Part shown: piece after piece, positions 21,411-35,100 of the stretch
How the letters are laid out: each line of letters opens with the position of its first letter
Position numbering within the stretch: position 1 is the stretch's first letter
DNA from: Liolophura sinensis
Taxonomy: Eukaryota > Mollusca > Polyplacophora > Chitonida > Chitonidae
DNA length: 64,000 nucleotides
Direction: 5' to 3'
Assembly: GCF_032854445.1 (NCBI RefSeq)
Contig: NC_088301.1
Span: 27,884,402 to 27,948,401, forward strand
The notes under the pieces: model-generated
Databases searched by the model: none
Told to the model about the DNA's origin: nothing
What the model saw: the letters and a program-made list of their open reading frames with translations, nothing else
Translations under genes and position numbers: made by a program

Positions 21411-23154
21411 GTCCACAACTGGTAGAAGTTGTGGACTTCGGCGATGAAGGCCCGAGTGATACATGTTTCTCGGAAACTGGACATACTGGAAAAATATGTC
21501 TTCTACTGCTTGAACTGTTGATACAGTAGGCCTGCTATATCATTTACAAGGAACAAGGAACCCTGTTTCAATAGCCTAGTTGCAGATGCATGGCCGGGAT
21601 ATTCCTGGCTCAGGTCATAGACTAACAGAGTGGTTGTGCTGGTGATTTTGACCCCAGTTACTCTGATATTTGTTATTTAGAGACTGCTGACTAAACGCTA
21701 AAATGAACGACAAAAATGTATTTGGGGAGATGAATGCGGTTTGGGTCGAGACGGTACATGCTACTGTCTGGCATACTTTGTGATGCCATCGCTGAATACT
21801 ACATTGTTTGTAAATCAACTGATTTTACGTCTGTGGTGGTCCGTAAATGATGCAGACCTGCCCCACAGCACTTTGTGGCCTGGGTCTTCGGCTTCACGAA
21901 ACACAATCGTTGTAAATGACCTCAAAAATGATGTCTTATGCTGTAGTTTTGTATTATCACATGCCACTCATGGATTGAATGGGTAAAGGCTATCTCAGAG
22001 CATACGCCCCGCAATCTGATAGCAACGTGTTTGACTGGATAAAATTCTCAAGATGGCTTCCTCGACTCAGACCAGCCATTCGTTCACTATTATCATTTTG
22101 TTTTTCATGCTATACGGTGAGATCTCGTTAAATTAATAAAGTATGGTACTTTTTGGAAAGCTTGAGTATCCTACTTTCGACTGAAATATTTTTTAGCCAG
22201 ATGCTGCCTGCCCTTAAAGATATATGCACCCCCATCAACTGCATTCATAAGGGCATTCATAATTTTGAAGTTCGTATTTCCGTTCAGTGCCGTCCCGATC
22301 CATGGACAAAGAATGGGTAGGCCTAATGACGGTTACTATTATGTTTTTTGTTCTAATAATCGATCCTGCAGATCAAGACCTTTTATTTCATTTGTAATTA
22401 AAGACGTTTAATATCTTTACAAAATCATACTTGTTATTTTGCATTCCCATTGCAAATGAAACAAGTGTCCCATCCATTTGTACTTAAATACCTGAAATAT
22501 TGACAGAGGATCGTGTAGAAAAGTCCTGGTTAAGGCCGATTTTCAACTATGGATTTTTTTTTGGCTGTTGACTGCTTCTCTTTGCATTATTCCGTCCAGT
22601 TTTCGTACTTTATATATTATCTCAGTTTTTGGTGGTTTGTGTTAAACGTCGTTTGGGGAATTGGCCTTGCGATGATTGACCTGGAACGTCGGTTTTGGTT
22701 GACGGCTAGTTCACGAATGTTTGTTTACATTCTCAACCACTCCGTCCCTACAAAGTTGTCTCCCTTCATTTATCTGACACCAGTGAAGGGAGTGAGCATG
22801 GCGGGCGGAATAGCCCGATACGAAACAAGTGGGGATTTCCTCATTGCGAAAGGTGACAGGAAAGGTGGAGCCGCATGGCGGACTAAGACGGTCGGTCAGG
22901 ATCGCTAATGGCTTATAAATGGTTAACAGAACAGCAGCCAGAGACGACCACTGTGACAGTCTATAGAAACGTGACAGTCTAGCGAGATGATTGACTTGGT
23001 TGTAGAGCAATCGTCTATCGTAAGTAGCCTAATCCACGCGACCGGATGAGTTGCTCGTGAGCTAATTTTAGTCCAGTGGCCTTATTTTTTGATGTCAACT
23101 TTTGTTGTGATCACAAGACTGCGGGTCGGCGAGGAGGTTGGACTGGCCTGAAAC

Positions 23155-26100
23155 ATGGCTCTCCAGGTAACTTCCTCTACCCTGAGAAACAACCCCGAAA
23201 AACTGCTGGACAAGGGCCCAAGTTATTTCAGGGAAAGGACAAACAGAGGCATTCTCAGTAAGTATACCGTAGCCAGCACTACCTGTATATTTTTCCATTC
23301 GTGTACACATACCACAATAGACATCAGCAACAAGTTGGCCTGTTCCCCTTTGTGCTTGGCTGTCATTTAGCTCAGTACGTTGTTACTTGTCTAGTAGGCC
23401 ATGTTATAGGTAGGCCTACACTAGCGCTATAGTAACATGTTTTTCAGTGACAGTTGACTAGTTTAAATGTTGGTGGGGGAAAACAGGAAGTTTATTGGTA
23501 GTGGTAACACTTATTTTAATTGGTATATTAAACGAAGGAAAACTGAGTGAAGTTTTTTATATTAATGCTACGTACCTGTACAAATTTTGAAATATTACAC
23601 TTTTAAATTACCAGTATATACATTAAAAGAGTAAAGAAATTGTAGACAAGCTGAATTTATGCTGAATGGTAGGAAGTCGATTTTGTGGATTTGTGTTTAC
23701 GTAAATTACACAACACTAATCTAATTGTGACTGTGTTTTATACGTGTCTCACACATTTGAACAGTTCTTCTAAATGATCATAATTACTGGTTATTATATC
23801 TTTTATAACCTTTTGAACTGTCTAATAATTGAGTATTCCCAATTAAATGTTGGTTGATATGTTAATTGTTATGTACAGTTTTTTTTACAGTTTACATGGG
23901 TTTTCCTCTTACGTGATAGTTTGCACAACTTCACTTGTCAGTTTTTTTCACAATACAAAATTGTTTTCCTTCGGGAATGTTTTGAAAAATTGGTGTGGGC
24001 AGTAGAACAGTGTTTATTTTTCATTGTCATTATTTTAGTGTAATGTCACCTTCTTTATCAATTTCTGCCAGTTTAAAACAAAATTCAAAAATACCGGTAT
24101 CCAGTTTTGATGCATGAGTCTGGGGATTACGATAAAGGAAACAAGGAATCAAGTGCAATTTGCCTTAGGCCTAATTTTTTTCCAGTGTTGCTAGATTATT
24201 TCTACGCTGTACATTGTACCCACTATACTTACATATGTATATCGTAATACCTACGTCCAGTGATATACATGTGCTGGTATAGAGGTGTATTTCCAACAAT
24301 AGGTACACACCCAAGGTCATTCACAACATGCTAGGGAATGTTATGATTATGGGTTTATTTCACACCCTATTCCCCCTAAGGCTAACCCATTACCAGCATG
24401 TTAGGCATACTCAGCTACAAGGGCTTCGCACAGGCTGTACAAAAACAGTTGCAGTGCACGTATAAATTAATGGAGGACAGGCATGTGGCTGGTATGAAAG
24501 CTGTAACCACAACCGCTCTGAAGACTTAATCAGTCGTTGATTAGATTTTCCTAGGTCACCTGTTACTTCAAGCTTTTAACTCCAGTTACTGTGTGGAACA
24601 TGCATGTACTAGGTAGTTCATTAAGTAACATTAAACAAGTGCCTTTGCGTGTATAGCTATTGTTGTTTACGGTACGGCTTAATTGTTTCCATTAACGAGA
24701 GGTCCTGCTTTTTCTAGTTAACAGAAAATAGAACACACGTACAGTCTTTTACCATACATTTAAGTTTAAACTTTGTTTTTTATACATGGTGTCATTATTA
24801 TTTACTCGATTACAACTGACCCCGATGACACAGTTGGTAGAGCGTCTGGTTCATGTAAGATCTGGAAAAAAGAGGAAGTTATAACTTCCTCACTTGGCGT
24901 TCAGCATTAAGGGGATTGTGCAACAACTGCTTGACCCCTATCAGTATAATGGCAGGGCGGCTTATTTGCTTTTGGTAAGGCATGTCAGTGAAGCAGCACT
25001 AGATGAAAGAGTGGTGGAAATCCGTCCTGCAACAAGGAGGCACATTACATGCACTCTAAGGGGTCCTTCATCATCATATGACTGAAAAATTGTTAAGTAC
25101 GACGTTAAACCCCAAACACTCACTCACTCACTCTGTTTGATTGTACTTGTATCTTGCGCCTGACGCTGATCCATTATTTACATGTACAAGGGGAGCAAAA
25201 ATTCCACATTAGCTCATACACATGCTTTGTGTATTGAAATGTACCTGAACCCTTTGGGAGGAGAGAGCTCTAGGAGAAGAAGTAGGAGAAATATGTGTGA
25301 AATCAGTTCTAACTTCTTGCCAAAACTGTTATGTCTGTAACTGTGATGTCTGTAACTGTAATGTTTGTAACTGCGATGTCTCTAACTGTGATGTCTGTAA
25401 CTGCAATGTCTGTAACTGTAATATATGTAACTGCGATGTCTCTAACTGCGATGTCTGTAACTGTAATGTCTGTGACTGTAATATATGTAACTGCGATGTC
25501 TCTAACTGTGATGTCTGTAACTGTAATGTCTGTAACTGTAATGTCTGTAACTGTGATGTCTGTCACTGTGATGTCTGTAACTGTGATGTTTCAGGATATG
25601 GCCAGGACTCAGCCTGTCCACTTTTATAGTGTTTAAATGTTTGTTTTTTTTCCTCCTCTATTCACTGGAGTAAACTAACCTGTACCTTAGATGGTGCTGT
25701 TATCTCAGCAAATACACATTCATGTACATGGCTGTAATTGCTGGTATAATGTTACTTCCCATTGTGACTTATGCATCATGGCTGAAAGGCTATTAAGTGA
25801 GGAATGGTGTCAGACCAAGGCTCAAGGGCGGGTATGTCATCTGATACATCCTGTACCCTGGGGATTTAACTATCACCACCCACCCCCCCATTTTCAACAG
25901 CACACCAACATGTTATCTCAGGCCACTCCTAAGAAATTGTTGGTGAATACACGAACCAGTTGTATGATTTTTCTAAGAAATTGTTGGTAAATACATGAAC
26001 CAGTTGTATGATTTTTCTAAGAAATTGTTGGTGAATACATGAACCAGTTGTATGATTTTTCTAAGAAATTGTTGGTGAATACATGGACCAGTTGTATGAT

Positions 26101-29100
26101 TTTTCTAAGAAATTGTTGGTGAATACATGAACCAGTTGTATGATTTTTGTAAGAAATTGTTGGTGAATACATGAACCAGTTGTATGATTTTTGTAAGAAA
26201 TTGTTGGTGAATACATAAACCAGTTGTATGATTTTTGTAAGAAATTGTTCGTGAATACATGAACCAGTTGTATGATTTTTCTAATGAGTTGCTGAGCACT
26301 AAATAATCAAAGTTAATGATGTATGTTAGCAACATCCAGTTACTGTAAATGACCTGTAAGCTTGTTCATGCTTTAATTTTTTTGTTTTGCCTGATGGTGA
26401 GAGTTCTAATGGTCTTAAAAAGGTGTTTTGATGTTTGTTTTGAAGGTACTTGTAGGAAGATATCCGACTGGAAACGTACATTTCAGCACTAAAAGTAATA
26501 TCTTAGGACATTTATTTGCCTCTATAAAATGCTCTTTTTTTAGGCAGAAATTTTGGGGCATTTACAGTATTTGAAGAAAAACAAAATCAGTAATTAAATA
26601 ACCATGGCTCGAAGTAAGAACATGTGCTACATACATTTACACACAGATTTTTGGATTTTTCACTTTGAAATTCACTTTCAAAAGCTTGAGCAGAAGGTAT
26701 GGGTACAGCTTCAGTAACATACATGTATGTTATTGAACAAAATATATAATTTAGTCTTTGTGGCTCTTGGTCAGTGGGTTTGGGGAACCAGGCCCGAAGT
26801 CTAAAACTTGTACTTTACTGCACTGAACTAAAACTCATTCTTCAATATCTTTAGATCGTATGAGGGTGAGAGTTCTTGAGCAGGATGTTGACACCTTTGG
26901 ATACTCTTCACTTCCTACATGTATAAAAGTTTAAGAAAATCAGATGTCAGCCATAATTTCTGCCCACCTTTTCATTTTTATGTTTACATTATAGTTATTG
27001 ACTAAATTTTTATTCTTCCATTGGGTCACACTAATTTAAATTTTTGATCTATAGGCAGAGTGAGTCTTGTTTTTAATGTTGGGGGGGGGGGGGGGGTAGG
27101 GTATAACAAAGAAAATATAACAGGTAAATCATCCAACTTGTGGGAAGTGTGTACTGTCCCAGCACTTTTCCTTTTGAAGACTTTTATGTCTTGTGATCAG
27201 TAAGCCTTGAAAAACAAAAATCATAAAAACATCAACATCATGCTTGATGAAAAGGTACATTTTCAATATTATTTTTATTCTATTTTTGGATTTTTAACGT
27301 TGGCTTGCACATAAAGGACACAAGCTAATATTGATGTTGCTTTGACCAGAGAAATGATTTGTCTTTAATGCATTTTAGATGAAAATATTCTTGGGATATC
27401 AATTCCCGAAGTTTTTATTTAATCGTTATATGTTAGCAACCAAGGAAATGGCAGCAACTTTGACTTTATAATTATGCAGCTTGCATTTTGCTATCTGTTC
27501 CATACATAGACAGTTATAGAATATATCAATGCATTGAGGAATGTGTCTGTAAATCTGCAACCTTTTCAACCGCTAAAGCACTTTTTAAAGTGGAATTTAT
27601 GGATACAACTACTGTATTATAAAAATAGGGATAAAAATAATTTGTTTATGTCACTTAAGATGCAAGCTTCATAAAACTGTGCAAATTATTTCTCCACACC
27701 CCATAGTTCTCTCAAAGAGTTTCAAAATATTGGACGCCGAGGTGGTTGAAAAAGGTTGAAAAATCAGGGCACATGTACAGTGATCTAATTTTTCAATCTT
27801 TTCAATATTGTTCAACCTTTTCAATATTTTTCAACCTTTCAATATTTTTCAACCTTTTCAATCTCCTCTGCAACCAATATTTTGATAGAACTATGGAGTG
27901 TGGAGAATTATTTTTTTTAGAGTTTTATGAAGCTTGCATCCTTAAAAACACAATTAAATCATGTTACCATCATTTTCATAATAATTGTATGAAAAGTTGA
28001 AAAGGTTGAAGATTTACAGTATTTATTTAAGCTCCTGACTGTACTCAAATTTCAGGCACAAATGTAGATTAAAACCTACTTTAACATGTCAACTTAAGCT
28101 TTTTTATGACCCTGTTTATTCAGTCTGTCCCAAGATTAGCGTGATTCTTCATTTGAGCACAACACCATACTGAGGAAAATTTGAAAATCCCAGGCACTAG
28201 TGCTGTAAGTGATTACTAGTGCTGTAAGTGATTTAAGATACCCCATCGTCAAATGTCACATAGTCCGATATCACATACTGGTACATGAACGTACTTTATG
28301 TACTTGTATGTTAGGGGTAAGATATTGATTTAGTACCTTCCCTGAACTAAGGCTAGTTTTATTTCCATGTTTTAACAAGTGTTTATTTATTCAGTTTAAA
28401 CTTTATGGCAATACTTAAGATTATCATATATAACTCTAGCTATGGGAACGGTTGGCCATTTGCCCAGCCTAGCTACCACATTAACCGCTCTGAATCGTTA
28501 CATTCACCAACCTGAATCTTGATCCTGTCCCAACATTGTACGCCACAAAAGAGGTGCCCAGTGCTTGTGAAGGAATTCTAAATTCATATCGTTCATGCAG
28601 AAATAATAAAGACTTAGCAAATAACACAGGTGTAACCAACACACCCACTCGGACAGCATCAGAACTTCGCCAATTAACTGACTCCTCTGCTCTTCCTAAA
28701 ATTAAGATCATCTCATTTTTTCACAATATTTGATTATGGTTTCTTTCTGTTCATTATTAGAACACAAATTAAAGTTAAGACTTATAAACAATTTGTGAAT
28801 CGCCCTTTACAGGTGTACATCTCATTGGTTTCAGTCAAATCATTTAAAAAAATTTTCAAAGTTTATATTGTTCCGGATGATGCTGAGTGAGGATGACTCA
28901 AATTGAAAATGGTGGTTAGAGAATTTTGGCTCGCTGCCGACGCACCGGGTACATTTGTGATAATTGTAACATTATGGTCTGCATTATTTATGAATAATTA
29001 GGTGATAATGAGGTCAGAATTACTGCAGGATTAGGGAATATGTTTTTGTAGCACACAGCTTTGGCATGTTCAGGACAGCACACATGAAAAGACCGAGTTC

Positions 29101-32100
29101 CAGGTTAGTAAATGGAAGAGTACAGATCTGTGTAAATGGAAGAATACAGATCTATATGGAATGGGAGAATACAGGTCTGTATGGAATGAGAGAGTACAGG
29201 TCTGTATGGAATGAGAGAGTACAGGTCTATATGGAATGAGAGAGCACAGGTCTGTGTGGAATGGAAGAGTACAGATCTGTATGGAATGAGAGAGTACAGG
29301 TCTGTGTGGAATGGAAGAGTACAGGTCTATGTAGAAGGGAAGAGTATAGATCTGTATGGAATGAGAGAGTACAGATCTATATGGAATGGGAGAGGACAGA
29401 TCTGTATGGAATCGGAGAGTACAGATCTGTATGGAATGGGAGAGCACAGATCTGTATGGAATGGGAGAGGACAGATCTGTATGGAATCGGAGAGTACAGA
29501 TCTGTATGGAATGGGAGAGCACAGATCTGTATGGAATGGGGGAGTACAGATCTGTATACAATGGGAGAGTACAAATCTGTGTGGAATGGGAGAGTACAGG
29601 TCTGTATGGAATGAGAGTACAGATCTGTATGGAATGGGAGAGTACAGATTTGTATAGAATGGGAGAGCACAGATCTGTATGGAATGGGAGAGTACAGATC
29701 TGTATGGAATGAGAGAGTACAGGTCTGTATGGAATGAGAGAGTACAGGTCTATATGGAATGAGAGAGCACAGGTCTGTGTGGAATGGAAGAGTACAGATC
29801 TGTATGGAATGAGAGAGTACAGGTCTGTGTGGAATGGAAGAGTACAGGTCTATGTAGAAGGGAAGAGTATAGATCTGTATGGAATGAGAGAGTACAGATC
29901 TATATGGAATGGGAGAGGACAGATCTGTATGGAATCGGAGAGTACAGATCTGTATGGAATGGGAGAGCACAGATCTGTATGGAATGGGGGAGTACAGATC
30001 TGTATACAATGGGAGAGTACAAATCTGTGTGGAATGGGAGAGTACAGGTCTGTATGGAATGAGAGTACAGATCTGTATGGAATGGGAGAGTACAGATTTG
30101 TATAGAATGGGAGAGCACAGATCTGTATGGAATGGGAGAGTACAGATCTGTATGGAATGAGAGAGTACAGATCTGTAAACATTGGGAGAGTACAGAACTG
30201 TATGGAATGAGAGAGTACAGATCTGTATGGAATGAGAGAGTACAGATCTGTATTTCTGAAAGCCGAGCCTGGAAGAATGAAACAGATCACAGGTCTAATA
30301 TAACTCTTACTTTAACGTCTAACTTGGCATATTATATAGCAGTTGAGAGGTGTGAGGGACACCATTTCAGTGTCCATTCTTGTGGGAGGTGATATATAAA
30401 GCTGCATGAGAGCCTCCTTGGCCCAGGTGCATTGTGTGCCAGCACAGCGCAGTGACCCAGGAGCTGCTTAAACGATTCTGCAATGGCCTGATGGGAGAAT
30501 ATACAGGGCATACAAATACTGTCCATAGTCAGGAGATAGTTGTAATGGTTCAAACATGTATTTATTTGATTGGTGTTTTACGCCGTACTCAAGAATATTT
30601 CACTTATACGGCGGCGGCCAGCATTATGGTGGGAGGAAAGAGGGCAGAGGCCGGAAACCCACGACCATCCGCAGGTTGCGGCCAGACCTTCCCACTTACG
30701 GCTGGAGAGGAAGTCAGCATGAGCTGGACTTAAACTCTCAGCGACCGCATTTGTGAGAGACTCCTGGGTCATAACGCTGCGCTAGCGCGCTAACCAACTG
30801 AGCCACGGAGGCCCCTTCAAATATGTAAAATGATCACTGTCTAGAATTAACCTGAATTAGGCAATGTTTTTTTTTTAGACTTTGTTTTGTGCCTTTTATG
30901 AAACTACAAATTGATTACTTTGTCCTGTTTCTGACTTGGAAGGAACTAAATCCTTGTGGCCCATGAGTGTGTACATGATTCTGTGGTCATTCCTTCCATT
31001 CCACAGCCTTGAGTTTACCATCCTGAATTGTGTCATGTTTTGCGAGCTTTGATCACACGGATATATCTTGCAAATCAAACTTATCAAACTTAAAGGCAGA
31101 GTCGTCAATTTTACCAGACATTATAGTTCTAAATTATGGATCAGAATAATTTGTTTACCAAAAATGAAACTGCTTCAGCTAGGAATTATTATTTCCAGTG
31201 CTTTAAATATGGTATGATTTTACCAATCTGAAAAGAACTGTTTCTCTGAAATCAATTTACATGTACACCAATTACACATTCTTGAAAAATTGCATCTAGG
31301 GAGGAGAGTGGAAATTTAATGAGATTATTTTTTCTTAAGAATATCTAAATATGGTTGCCAAGACCGGGTTATTATTCCAAATGCAGGTCAGGAATTCTGC
31401 TCCTAACTATTTTTTTTTTAATTTAGAACTCGTTATAATGTCTGATAAACATGTGACCAAATATTTTCTGCATTTAAATTTTAAAAAATTCATTTGGCGA
31501 ATGATATGTTTCCATCAGCTTACAAGTACTGTTCAAATTGAAAATATTTAATGGCCATAATTTTGCAAGATACTCTTGAAGACTACTTCTCATATAGCAT
31601 GCACACAGGGTTTCAGATTCTAAAATTTATGCTGTTAACATCGGCGTATACCCACACCAGACCTGCACAATTAAGCTATAATGTGTTAAATGGCGAATAC
31701 ACATGTACATCTTGTACAAACATACATTATAACTATTAGAAAATCAAATATGTCAGATTGAGTGTGTAGGAAGGTTTGTCAGCAACGTGTGGATGGTTGT
31801 GGGTTCCTTTGGGCTCTGCCCTGCCCAAAACTCCAATAAAAGAAAGAAATAAAGAAATATGTCAGATTGAGTCCATAAAACATTTCTAGACTGCACATTT
31901 TCATAGATCTGCAAAAGTTCTTTTGATGCCCAATGCTGGAATGAGTTCACCCAGTGAATGTATTATAAGCTCTGCCAAGTACTCACCGTGACTGGGCTTT
32001 CAAAATTGTGACAGAAAAAATACTAAATGCTAATTTTATTAATGCTTTTGATAAAACTTGAGACTTCATGCACATGAAGATTATGGTAGTTGCTGTGGCA

Positions 32101-35100
32101 TATCCATACTGTGCACTGTACATTATTTTGCTTTAGATTTATTATAAGATGTTTAATTTCAACCTCATGAATATTCATCAGCTTGTAGATGAATATGCAT
32201 TGATGAAATAATGTGAAATAATTTTATTTGGCGAAAGAGTTAATGTGTAACGTTCTTGTAACCGTAATTAGATAATTGCATACAAATCATGACAAGAACA
32301 TACAATGTATATGTCTAATGTGTAATTAATGCAAAAAGTCTCGAATCTTATATCTACACGTTTAACAGTTTATATTTCATTGTTGTGATGAACATCTGTG
32401 TGGAGTAAGGATAGCTCATTATGGAATGTAATGAGGCAGGAAATAATCATTAAAGGGTCAAATCCCATAAGCATATAATGCATATGTTTATTAAGGTAAA
32501 ATATGAAATTGGTTCGGCCATTTGGACTGTAATTATGGTTTGATCTTCACAATGCTTGGGCACTTTTAATTTAATTGAACCAAGAAGAGATTGATGTTTT
32601 GCTGGGACTGAGTAGGTTTTAAGAATTAGCACGAAAGAGTTTATTGATGAATTTATTTTGGACCTTATTTTTATATACGTTTTCATACATATGGACATCT
32701 CTGAACATGCACATTATGTCCACGTGTAACAAAGGAGCTAAAATTACTGATCTAAATTAAGACTGAAGACACATGCAAAAGTAACCGGAAAAGGTTTAGT
32801 TACTGATGCATGAATTTGTCACATTGTGAACTGTTACAAAAGGCCTCTGTGTGAAGCCACTTTTGGCTCAGATACTGATAAAGTTGAAAGGGTTATCTCC
32901 CTTGGTACCAGAACAGGTTTTGATGGTAAAGCTGGCCATTGTATCTGCATTTACTCTGCATATGCGTTTTATACATTTGCATAGAGATATGCATCGACTT
33001 TATCATTTTTTGCTCGCCTGTGCAGGCTACATACCACATAATTCATGTCATACCCAGAGTGTCGGCGTCAGATAACAGCAAGCAAGCAATGTTAAACAAA
33101 ATGTTAGGGGTGGTATCTTAGAAGTGAGTACTGAATTATGTATTGAGCTCAGGTCTTGTACACATGTAGAACATAACATGAGAGAGGTGTTCCATCGCAT
33201 ATTAAATATCGTTAAGTACAAAATTCATGGTTAAGTGTATTGTGTGTTAGAGTCAATGTTACGCACAATGTTAGGGGTGGCATGTTAAAAAGTACTGGGT
33301 CTGCAAGCAACCTGCGGATGGTCGTGGGTTTCGACCCACCATAATGCTGGCTGCCGTCGTATTAGTGAAATATTCATGAGTGTGGCCTAAAACACCAATC
33401 AAATAAATAAATAAATAAATAAAAAGTACTGCCTGCGTTGACCTGAAGATTTACATGCATATAAAGCACAGTGAGACAAGAGGGATTTTCCATTGCTGAT
33501 ACTCTGTGTGCATATAGTGGTTTGTTGAAGTCATTCTCCCATGTACTGACCAACACTCTCAGGATGAAATTGAATTTTTCTTTTTTCTCCTCCCGTGTTC
33601 TGTCTTTGAATGAAAAAGACGCTAGTAAATGTCCATATCTGGCAAGGAAGGTTTTAATTTTGCTGCTGTAAGCCATTTATCAAACTTCAGACTCTTGAAA
33701 ACGAAACCGAAACCTGGAGGCAAAAATTGGAATTACAAATGAGTGAGTGAGTGAGTGCTTGGGGTTTAAGGTCGTACTTAACAATTTTTCGGTCATATGA
33801 CGACGAAGGAATCCTTAGAATGTTTGTAATGTGCCTTCTTGTTGCAGGATGGATTTAAACCGCTCTTTTATCTAGTGCTGCTTCACTGAGACGCCTTACC
33901 GAAGGCAAGTAAGGCGCCCCGCCTGAGTCATTATGCTGATACGGGTCAACCAGTCGTTGCACTATCCCCTTCATGCTGAACGCCAAGCGAGGAAGCTGCA
34001 ACTTTCTCTTTTAAAGTCTTAGGTGTGACTCGACCCAGGATTGACCCTGGATCTACTGCTTGGAATTCCAAACGAAGCCTGGTTCATTAACACCACTTGA
34101 CACCACGGGAAGGGAACCAGCCAGACTGTGTGCCCTCAGTCACTTGTTCTATGCTAATGTCAAAAATAGAATGATCGGAAATGACAAAAGTCAGTCAGAT
34201 TATTCGTAAGCACCGATTTGGAAGAGACCAAAGTGGAGTACTATGTTCATGTTCATTTCATATACCCCTCTGCTTCCAAAAATTGCCTTTTTAAATCTGA
34301 TCAGTGAAAAGGGAGGTAACTCGTAACACGAACAGGCTGCTTTGGATACGTTCAAATTGAGTTTACGCAAAATTTTTCTTTCAAAATCAACCTCAGATTG
34401 AATAAATAGAACCATACATTGAGTTTTGTATTTGGTCGACAGATCAAATACCGGTACGTCCAAACTTCTATGAACTCCTGGCATATTAAGTACGGTAAAA
34501 TTACAAAATTCACAACTTCGGTACTTATGTATTAAGCTGAAGTGTTGTATTCATGTCTTCCATGGGCAAGCTCTTGCACCTTTCCAAATCTAAGTTTCTC
34601 TTTAATAGCGTCATGTGCGAGGAGGGGGAAAATCTGCCACAATATTGCACATCTAATTTCATGTATATAAGATTGAGTTAACTTAACTCAAACAACACAC
34701 CTTCTTCCTGTGTGATTAAGCGAGGAAAAGCAGTCTAATTATTTCTGTAACCATTGTCTTAGATCTGAGATCTATTTCACTCTTCACAGCCTAGCTATCA
34801 GAAATACAAATCTGTACACTATAACTGGATCTCTGTCTTTTCAAGTGAGCTGTCCACAATGCCTTGGTAGAGTGCCCGGTTTGGGAGTGGTAGATCCAGA
34901 ATTAATCCTGGGTCGAGTCCTAAGATTTTAAAAGAGGAAGTTGGAACTTCCTCGCCTGGCGTTCAACATGAAGGGTATAGTGCAACGACTGGTTGACCTC
35001 TATAAGCATAATGGCTCGGGCAGGGCAGCTTACTTGCCTTTGGTAAGGCGTCTCAGTGAAGCAGCACTAGATAAAAGAGGGGTGGAAATCCGTCCTGCAC

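Larger units (their letters stand above)
20700..23154. other. Region upstream of FAM110
   Basis: Holds an inverted pair of SINE A copies (21.1-21.4 kb) and unremarkable AT-rich sequence. The FAM110 promoter must lie near 22.5-23.1 kb, which is less AT-rich, but no core element stands out. Confidence 0.4.

Noticed and set aside
22549-22908. 119-codon plus-strand ORF just upstream of FAM110
   Set aside because: Composition is not protein-like and it has no family resemblance; more likely promoter or 5' UTR sequence.
25297-25636. Cys-rich 110-codon frame (CNCDV repeats)
   Set aside because: Translation of a 15-bp minisatellite; the pattern looks like a Cys-repeat protein but there is no flanking coding sequence.
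28481-28711. 76-codon minus-strand ORF in FAM110 intron 1
   Set aside because: Fairly protein-like, but short, without clear splice borders or a known motif; could be an old pseudogene piece.
29070-30392. Many overlapping ORFs of 72-210 codons on both strands
   Set aside because: All are products of the 25-bp minisatellite with a palindromic core.
30556-30756. Repeated MFYAVL.../LFDWCF... type ORFs at 17.7, 30.6, 43.4, 54.0 and 59.2 kb
   Set aside because: They are SINE family A read in antisense; the shared peptide comes from shared repeat sequence.
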